Below, one piece after another: positions 31,914 to 35,874 of a stretch of 35,874 bases of DNA. Position 1 is the first letter of the stretch, and each line of letters opens with the position of its first letter. Both the position numbers and the translations under genes were made by a program. The stretch is from an uncultured Thermoleophilia bacterium (lineage in GTDB: Bacteria; Actinomycetota; Thermoleophilia; UBA2241): contig CAIOZS010000002.1 of NCBI GenBank assembly GCA_903862845.1, positions 1-35,874 on the forward strand. The letters are read 5' to 3'. A model generated the notes under the pieces. That model had not been told where the DNA came from and did no database searches. It saw only the letters and a list, made by a program, of their open reading frames with translations.

Positions 31914-31958
31914 GACTACCCCTCCTTTCTCTGATCCGCCACAGTCGCGCAGAGTCTG

Positions 31959-32105
31959 TCAAGAGCAACTTGCGGCGATTGCCGCGATGATGAAGACGAC
32001 GACGAGCACGGCGATGACGCCCTTGACGGCGGTTGCGAAGTCCGGCGACTTGAGCATCAAGTAGCCGATCACGATGGCCGCGATGAAGAAGAGGAAGAAG
32101 ATCAT
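31959..32105 (-). CDS. Two-helix small membrane protein, 48 aa
   Basis: ATG 32105 follows AGGGAGGCACC, a strong ribosome-binding site. The protein is almost entirely hydrophobic: FFLFFIAAIVIGYLML, a short polar turn (KSPDFATAVKG), then VIAVLVVVFIIAAIAA and the end SCS. Two transmembrane hairpin helices are predicted. It is too short for a transporter; small hydrophobic hairpins of this kind include type I toxins, regulators of membrane complexes and structural peptides. No family is recognised. The stop of the preceding small gene is 11 bp upstream. Confidence 0.65.
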   Translation of the reverse strand: MIFFLFFIAAIVIGYLMLKSPDFATAVKGVIAVLVVVFIIAAIAASCS

Positions 32106-32116
32106 GGTGCCTCCCT

Positions 32117-32272
32117 TCAGCGGAGAATGTTGCAGAGCCGCTTCTGCATACGGACAGCATCGTTCATCCGCTGCGTCGGAGTCTTTTCGCTCATGTGCTC
32201 ATCGGCGACCCGGAGACCACCATGCTTCTCGGCGCGGCGCAGGAACAGTACCCGAGATTCCTGCGCAGCCAC
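32117..32272 (-). CDS. Small basic hypothetical protein, 51 aa
   Basis: The start is probably GTG 32272. The sequence AAQESRVLFLRRAEKHGGLR, ADEHMSEKTPTQRMND and AVRMQKRLCNILR is helical and positively charged, with clean codon composition. The ribosome-binding site is weak (GGCGG), and the frame remains open only a few codons further upstream, so it may be the tail of a longer, broken gene. It is 11 bp before the small membrane protein, suggesting co-transcription. Confidence 0.45.
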   Translation of the reverse strand: MAAQESRVLFLRRAEKHGGLRVADEHMSEKTPTQRMNDAVRMQKRLCNILR

Positions 32273-32452
32273 ACTCAGCCGCCAAGCAGCGCCTCAAGCT
32301 CGTCATCGATGGGCGCTGGCGCACCGCTTCGCGCGCGCCCACTCGTGATCGACCCTGGCGTCGAACAGTGAGTAGTCCACGTGCTCCCGAGAGTCGAAAG
32401 GGTACACAGCGGCGGGGACGGAAGAGCGTGCCTCGCGGGTCAGCGCCTGCGT

Positions 32453-32599
32453 CTACCCACTGATGAGCTTCGCCTTCAGCGCGGCGAGCTCGACGTCGGT
32501 CAGGGCGCCGCTGTCCCGGAGTTTCACGAGGGAGGCTCGGCAGAGCAGAAGAAAGTCACGAGACCGGGTGAGGGATTGATTGGCGCTCGGGGTGGGGAA
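32453..32599 (-). pseudogene. SHOCT-domain fragment
   Basis: The minus-strand frame reads LLLCRASLVKLRDSGALTDV and ELAALKAKLISG before the stop. This is the SHOCT short C-terminal domain (L...L.dsG.LTd.E....K.KLL). The frame opens only 49 codons upstream, at a stop within GGGGAATCACTTGAC, with no start or ribosome-binding site, so the main protein is missing. After the amber stop the same frame continues for 49 codons with coding-like sequence (YPFDSREHVDYSLFDARVD). A diverged copy of the SHOCT start lies at 35525-35600. Confidence 0.45.
32498..32573. repeat. 76-bp dispersed repeat, copy 1
   Basis: About 78 % identical, without indels, to 35525-35600. It encodes the LLCRASLVKLRD part of the SHOCT fragment on the minus strand. 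In both copies a GGGGAAT-x-ACTTGACGC motif lies downstream in the plus direction (32594 and 35699). Confidence 0.6.
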
Positions 32600-32643
32600 T
32601 CACTTGACGCTCGACACGCCCCCAGCAGCGCCAACAAGTGGAA

Positions 32644-32665
32644 ACGGCCGGAAGCCTCCGGCCGT
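32644..32665 (-). terminator. Terminator-like hairpin
   Basis: ACGGCCGGA (32644-32652) pairs perfectly with 32657-32665 over a 4-nt loop. On the minus strand the stem is followed by TTTCC, a weak U-tract. It lies 67 bp downstream of the minus-strand gene 32732-33007. Confidence 0.4.
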
Positions 32666-32731
32666 CTCAGGTGGCCCCCTCGGGGGTGCACCGCGATTCC
32701 CCCACTGTATGCCCAGCGGCAGCCCCGCCGT

Positions 32732-33007
32732 CTACGTGGCCCGCACCCAGGCCTCCGGCCGTCTCACCTTGGCGCGGTTGTCGGTGTGGGCGATGCGGTC
32801 GAACGCGCGCGCGGGCACGCGGCTCCTGAGCTCATCAGTCAGGGAGGCGTACGATGTGGTCGCGCGGTAGACCTCCCGCTTGGGGAAGCCCAGGCCAACC
32901 GACAGATACACGACCAACACCAGGCAGTCGGTGATCGTGTCGAACACGACCCCGTTCTGGGCCACCGCGTTGCGCAGGTCGCTGATGGCGAACGCCAGAT
33001 GCGGCAC
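32732..33007 (-). CDS. Hypothetical protein, possibly 5'-truncated
   Basis: From GTG 33007 the frame gives 91 aa: LAFAISDLRNAVAQNGVVFD, TDCLVLVVYLSVGLGF, PKREVYRATTSYASLTDEL and RIAHTDNRAKVRRPEAW. The composition and the regular hydrophobic pattern look like a real protein, with one hydrophobic stretch (DCLVLVVYLSVGLGF) that may be buried helix or membrane segment. There is no ribosome-binding site, and sequence upstream of 33010 runs into repeat-like DNA, so the true 5' end may be lost. No family is recognised. Confidence 0.4.
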   Translation of the reverse strand: MPHLAFAISDLRNAVAQNGVVFDTITDCLVLVVYLSVGLGFPKREVYRATTSYASLTDELRSRVPARAFDRIAHTDNRAKVRRPEAWVRAT

Positions 33008-33141
33008 AAGAGCGTGAGCACGACGATGACCCCACGTGCTGAATCGCGGCGGCCTCGGCGTTCGCAGCCCTGCCGACGCCCTGTGACCGGCCATACGCAT
33101 TCCGCATGGCCCCGCCCCCAGAGGCTTGGCCCATTGTCATC

Positions 33142-33172
33142 TTGCGGCGTCACGCATGCGCGGCGGTACAAT
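33142..33172 (+). promoter_or_regulatory. Promoter of the PF09720-type antitoxin/ParE-like toxin pair
   Basis: TACAAT at 33167-33172 is a good -10. TTGCGG at 33142-33147 with a 19-bp spacer is a weak -35. The antitoxin ATG is 36 bp downstream with its own Shine-Dalgarno GAGGTG. Confidence 0.5.
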
Positions 33173-33208
33173 CAGCATGTATCAACCGCTCCCAGCGAGG
33201 TGCGACCC

Positions 33209-33433
33209 ATGACCGTCGATGAGCTCAAGGCAGCAGCGTTGCAACTGGCCCCCCAGGCCCGCGCCGACCTCGCCCGCGAGCTGCTCAGCAGCCTCGATGA
33301 GTTGAGTGAAGCCGAGATCGAGCAGCTCTGGTTCGCGGAGGCGGCGCGGCGCGACCGCGAGCTCGACGCGGGCACGGTGCAGTCACTGCCCGCCGACGAG
33401 GTCCTCGCGCGGGCCAAGGCCCGCCGGGGTTGA
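33209..33433 (+). CDS. Addiction-module antitoxin (PF09720-like)
   Basis: 74 aa from ATG 33209, with GAGGTG six bases upstream. The sequence MTVDELKAAALQLAPQARAD, LARELLSSLDELSEAEIEQL and LDAGTVQSLPADEVLARA is the compact acidic helical layout of putative addiction-module antitoxins that accompany ParE/RelE toxins (L..L...eR..L...L..SLd......e..W..E...R...ld.G....v...ev). It should bind and block the toxin encoded next and may repress the promoter. Its TGA overlaps the TTG start of the toxin gene. Confidence 0.88.
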   Translation: MTVDELKAAALQLAPQARADLARELLSSLDELSEAEIEQLWFAEAARRDRELDAGTVQSLPADEVLARAKARRG

Positions 33434-33726
33434 GCCGGTCGCTGCGGTTTCATCCCGAGGCTGAGACCGATCTGGGCGACGCAGTCGACCACTACGCCCT
33501 GCAGTGCCCCGATCTCGACCAGCGCTTCATCGCCGAGATAGAGCTGGCGCTGGCGCAGATCGTCGCGTTCCCTGAGGCGTCGTCGCCCGTCAACGCCCGG
33601 ACCCGGCGCAAGATCCTGCCGGGCTACCCGTACTCGCTCATGGACGCGGTGACCGAAGCGGAGATCCGCGTCCTTGCCGTGGCCCACCATGCGCGCAGCC
33701 CGTTCTACTGGCATGGTCGTGAGTAG
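33430..33726 (+). CDS. RelE/ParE-family toxin
   Basis: 98 aa from TTG 33430, coupled to the antitoxin by a TTGA overlap. The sequence SLRFHPEAETDLGDAVDHYA, LDQRFIAEIELALAQIVAFP and RRKILPGYPYSLMDAVTEAE, then IRVLAVAHHARSPFYWHGRE, contains every ParE/RelE landmark: F...A..dl..a..Y, an R-F-....l......i...P helix, a R-x-x-x-x-x-x-Y-P-Y-x-l strand and the closing vlAvaH..R.P.yW. Targets are ribosome-bound mRNA (RelE) or gyrase (ParE); sequence alone does not separate them. The pair looks intact and functional. Confidence 0.9.
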   Translation: MSRSLRFHPEAETDLGDAVDHYALQCPDLDQRFIAEIELALAQIVAFPEASSPVNARTRRKILPGYPYSLMDAVTEAEIRVLAVAHHARSPFYWHGRE

Positions 33727-33887
33727 ACGCAGAACAGGCCAACTGCGCGTCGACCTGACGCGCCGGAGCGCTCAGATAGACTGGAATGGCGCGGCCCGTC
33801 CTCGAAGCACTCGAAGGCAGAAGCGTGCGGCGCCGCTGCCCGTTCACCTATGCACCCCGCGCGGATGGTCGCCGAGAAGTCGAGAGC

Positions 33888-35036
33888 TCACTGTGTCCGC
33901 CCGGCACGACACCCGGTCACGCAACGAGTAGGCCCGAGCGGAGCGGGTCGGTCGACCCAGCCCTCGAGGAAGGGGCTCACCTTGACCAGTGCCTTGCGCA
34001 GGTACTTGTAGTTGAGCTTGCCATCGTGGTGAAGACGCCCGACGACGATGCCGGGGTGGCGCCCGATGGACTCCGCGAAGGCGGTCACGGCATCCAGGGG
34101 GAAGCGCGAGCGGCGTTCCGCCAAGAACGCCCGGTAGGGTCGCGCCGGCATGAGCCGGTTCGACGCCCAACGGTCCGCCTGTCTCTCGATGGGTTTTGCG
34201 GCAGGCGCCGGGTCGCCGGTCTCGTCGATGAACGAGCCTTCGTGCCCGAGGACGAGATGGGCGAGCTCATGCATCAGCGTGAACCAGAAGTTGTCGAGGC
34301 GGTCCAGTCGGAGCGTGAGCGCGACCACCGGCTGCTCGCCGGCACGCAGCGCCGCGCCGTCAGCGTAGGTCCGCTCCAGGCGCGGCACGATGACGCACCG
34401 CACGCCAAGCGCGAGCAAGGCACGAGGCACCTCGCTCACCTGCTCCGGCCTCTGCGCCAGCTTCAGGATGCCCGGGATGCCGGCCTCTAGCTGCGAGCGA
34501 TCATAGGCGCCCGTGGTTTGCTGCGCAGCGAGGATCTCAACGCGGCGGGTCCACGCGTAGAGCCCGCGCTGGTCGGGCGTGTGCGCGGGTGAGCACCTGA
34601 AATTGGCTGCCTGCGGCAGCGGCTCGTCGAAGCTCCTAAGATCCAGGAACTCGAGCAGGTTGCTTTCCAGCACATCCTGATCCGCCGGGTCCTCCACCCA
34701 TCCGCGCTTGGTGAGCTCGCGCACTGGCGCGAGCGCGTACAACTTGCTGCGCCGCGCGATGGCGTCGCCCGGCTCTCGCTGCGCCGCAAGCTGCAGACGG
34801 TAGGCGGCCTCAAGGTTCGTCCAGAGCTCCGCCGATGTGCCCAACGCCTGCGCGAGCTCGATGGCCGTGTCGGGCGTGATCTGCTTCTTGCCCTGCACAA
34901 TCTGGTTGATGACCTGCGGCGGCCGGTCAACGATGCCGGCCAAGTCCTGCTGCGTCCAGCCACGCTCCTCCAGCTCGCGGCGCAGAATGCGACCCGGCGC
35001 CACCGGGCGCGCCGGCCTGAGCTCCCCTTCTGCCAT
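33888..35036 (-). CDS. higA: HigA-type XRE antitoxin fused to ImmA/IrrE peptidase
   Basis: 382 aa from ATG 35036, seven bases after the toxin stop, with AGAGGTGA upstream. Residues about 12-75 are a HigA helix-turn-helix: RILRRELEERGWTQQDLAGI, RPPQVINQIVQGKKQITPD and ELAQALGTSAELWTNLEAAY. Residues about 95-330 end in the peptidase core FWFTLMHELAHLVLGHE (His256, Glu257, His260), with EGSFIDETG and RQADRWASNRLMPARPY further on. The peptidase may cleave its own or a partner's repressor domain on stress, releasing the HigB toxin; this is inferred from ImmA. The C-terminus KLNYKYLRKALVKVSPFL is basic. Confidence 0.9.
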   Translation of the reverse strand: MAEGELRPARPVAPGRILRRELEERGWTQQDLAGIVDRPPQVINQIVQGKKQITPDTAIELAQALGTSAELWTNLEAAYRLQLAAQREPGDAIARRSKLYALAPVRELTKRGWVEDPADQDVLESNLLEFLDLRSFDEPLPQAANFRCSPAHTPDQRGLYAWTRRVEILAAQQTTGAYDRSQLEAGIPGILKLAQRPEQVSEVPRALLALGVRCVIVPRLERTYADGAALRAGEQPVVALTLRLDRLDNFWFTLMHELAHLVLGHEGSFIDETGDPAPAAKPIERQADRWASNRLMPARPYRAFLAERRSRFPLDAVTAFAESIGRHPGIVVGRLHHDGKLNYKYLRKALVKVSPFLEGWVDRPAPLGPTRCVTGCRAGRTQ

Positions 35037-35043
35037 CACGCAC

Positions 35044-35352
35044 TCACCTCTCCCTGCGATGGTAGTCGTCGATCGCGACGATCTCGATGTAGATGCCCTG
35101 CCCGTCGCGCTGCTCTCTGACGACCAGGCGCCGGCCTTTGTGGAGTCGTAGGGATCGGTCTTCTTTGCGGTCGCCCTTGAGCTTCTCGTAGTGAAGCGAC
35201 TTGAGGGCTCTGAGATCCTGCGGGTCCTTGGCGGCATGCACCGCAGCGACCACTTCGAAGAACGCTTCGAGGACCGCTGCGTCAACTCGGGTGCGCCCCT
35301 TCTCGTGCGTGTAGAGCGCCTCGAGCTTCTTGTCCAGGAAGACGATCCTCAC
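35044..35352 (-). CDS. higB: HigB-family RelE-like toxin
   Basis: 102 aa from GTG 35352. The sequence MRIVFLDKKLEALYTHEKG, FFEVVAAVHAAKDPQDLRAL and KSLHYEKLKGDRKEDRSLRL, then RRLVVREQRDGQGIYIEIVA and DYHRRER, matches HigB toxins, including L.S..yE.L.G....sirl...yRL and the final D.H. HigB cleaves translating mRNA on the ribosome. It is first in the operon, ahead of the HigA-ImmA gene, the normal order for higBA. The promoter next to the GTG implies a leaderless transcript. Confidence 0.88.
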   Translation of the reverse strand: MRIVFLDKKLEALYTHEKGRTRVDAAVLEAFFEVVAAVHAAKDPQDLRALKSLHYEKLKGDRKEDRSLRLHKGRRLVVREQRDGQGIYIEIVAIDDYHRRER

Positions 35353-35360
35353 GCTTGGGA

Positions 35361-35389
35361 AGGGTATTCCCGCGCAGCTCTAATGTCAA
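35361..35389 (-). promoter_or_regulatory. higBp: higBA promoter, TTGACA-17-TACCCT
   Basis: On the minus strand TTGACA (35389-35384) and TACCCT (35366-35361) are separated by 17 bp. The -10 ends eight bases before GTG 35352, so transcription should start at or next to the start codon (leaderless). The AT-rich patch upstream (35390-35425) contrasts with the rest of the window. Confidence 0.7.
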
Positions 35390-35524
35390 TCGCGAAATAC
35401 AGATTTAGGGTGACTATATGATGTGACGTTAAGAGGATCTTGATGGACTCGCGACCGCCCTGCGAAGAAGTCCGTCCCGACCGGATCACTCTGCGACCGT
35501 GAGGTCGCCATGCGTGGCTTGCCC

Positions 35525-35600
35525 GGTCAGGTCGCCCCTGTCCCGTAGCTGCACGAGGGAGGCCCGGCAGAGTAGAACGACCTTACGAGACCGGGCGAGT
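35525..35600. repeat. 76-bp dispersed repeat, copy 2
   Basis: About 78 % identical to 32498-32573. On the minus strand it reads LLCRASLVQLRDRGDLTG and then diverges from the SHOCT sequence, so only the first half of the domain is present here. Confidence 0.6.
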
Positions 35601-35698
35601 GCGATCACGCTCCAGCGCGCGCAGGCGGAGTCATCGCTCTGAACGAAGTGGGCCGGTCTCGTTCAGAGCCCCGCACTCTGAACGCTCGTGTTCCGGCT

Positions 35699-35774
35699 GG
35701 GGAATTACTTGACGCCACCCCTGGGGAATTGTCTGACGCCACAGGCCTTCAGCCCGGGGAATTGCCTGATCGCC
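35699..35774 (+). repeat. Three GGGGAATT direct repeats
   Basis: GGGGAATTACTTGACGCC (35699), GGGGAATTGTCTGACGCC (35723) and GGGGAATTGCCTGATCGCC (35756) recur at 24 and 33 bp. A fourth, GGGGAATCACTTGACGC, lies at 32594. Multiple short repeats like these occur at the ends of IS21-family elements, so this may be an element end; no transposase is in the window. The last repeat overlaps the end of the DUF2779 fragment. Confidence 0.5.
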
Positions 35775-35874
35775 GACGACCCTCGCTGACCGGGTCGGCC
35801 AGCTCCCGTTCATGGACCGCCAGCCAGAGAGCCTTGTGGCAGCTCAGGCCGGTCCGATAGCGCGACTTGGAGAG
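35749..35874 (-). pseudogene. N-terminal fragment of a DUF2779 protein, cut by window edge
   Basis: The frame enters from the window edge as LSKSRYRTGLSCHKALWL, AVHERELADPVSE, the recognisable opening of DUF2779 proteins (L-S-K-S-R-x-x-x-G-L-x-C-x-x-x-L-W-L...E-L-A-E/D-P). It ends in a stop after 41 residues, at RRSGNSPG, exactly within the third GGGGAATT repeat. The rest of the protein is missing here. Disruption by insertion or deletion is the simplest reading. The Met codon would lie a few bases outside the window. Confidence 0.6.

Noticed and set aside
33013-33147. Second full inverted-repeat element of the CAAGGATGACAATG family
   Set aside because: Only the right end (33132-33144) matches; the supposed left end (CACGACGATGACC) is too weak to pair.
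1-35874. CRISPR arrays, tRNA or rRNA genes, prophage structural genes
   Set aside because: None was seen: no regularly spaced repeats with unique spacers, no tRNA-like cloverleaf recognised by eye, and no capsid, portal, terminase or integrase proteins.

Overview
The window is very GC-rich (roughly 70 % by eye). Start codons are ATG, GTG and TTG, Shine-Dalgarno sites are strong, and there are many lipoproteins with Ser/Pro/Thr-rich linkers. PAS-SpoIIE signalling and several TACAAT-type leaderless promoters are also present. This fits a high-GC actinobacterium, probably an uncultured lineage. No rRNA, tRNA, CRISPR array, intact transposase or integrase was recognised, so the taxon cannot be pinned down.

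Region 1 (1-13.1 kb) is a mostly minus-strand chromosomal block. It holds a cut-off DUF6884 protein, a VOC-fold lipoprotein, a lytic transglycosylase, a BrnT-like toxin/RHH antitoxin pair, RmuC, a PIG-L deacetylase coupled to a secreted phospholipase B-like Ntn-hydrolase, an alpha/beta-hydrolase lipoprotein, a small membrane protein, and a substrate-binding lipoprotein coupled to a triple-PAS SpoIIE phosphatase. A 135-bp repeat with terminal inverted repeats lies at 3.6 kb, with a second copy of identical length at 16.4 kb.

Region 2 (13.5-23.3 kb) looks like a defence or DNA-processing island. It contains a coupled HD hydrolase plus a 626-aa protein with a possible PD-(D/E)XK motif, a stand-alone FEN-type 5' nuclease, and a tight five-gene minus-strand operon. 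In transcription order the operon encodes a 264-aa unknown, a BrxD-like protein with a degenerate P-loop, a BrxD-like ATPase with intact Walker motifs, a 188-aa unknown, and a SNF2 helicase fused to an Mrr-like domain. This operon is the best candidate in the window for an undescribed system.

Region 3 (23.5-35.9 kb) is accessory DNA full of toxin-antitoxin and defence genes, many of them broken. Intact genes include a TOTE-type primase-helicase, XRE-ImmA plus PIN, a PF09720-type antitoxin with a ParE-like toxin, and HigB plus HigA-ImmA. Broken pieces include a chimera of a TOTE helicase tail with a BrnA tail, a MazF/PemK remnant, an HD-gene remnant, two separate DUF2779 fragments, a RelE-like toxin with an apparent internal deletion, and a BrnA antitoxin whose toxin is reduced to its first codons. 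Short repeats and inverted repeats lie between them. The pattern suggests repeated insertion, recombination and decay. The long window-end genes of regions 1 and 2 seem intact by comparison.
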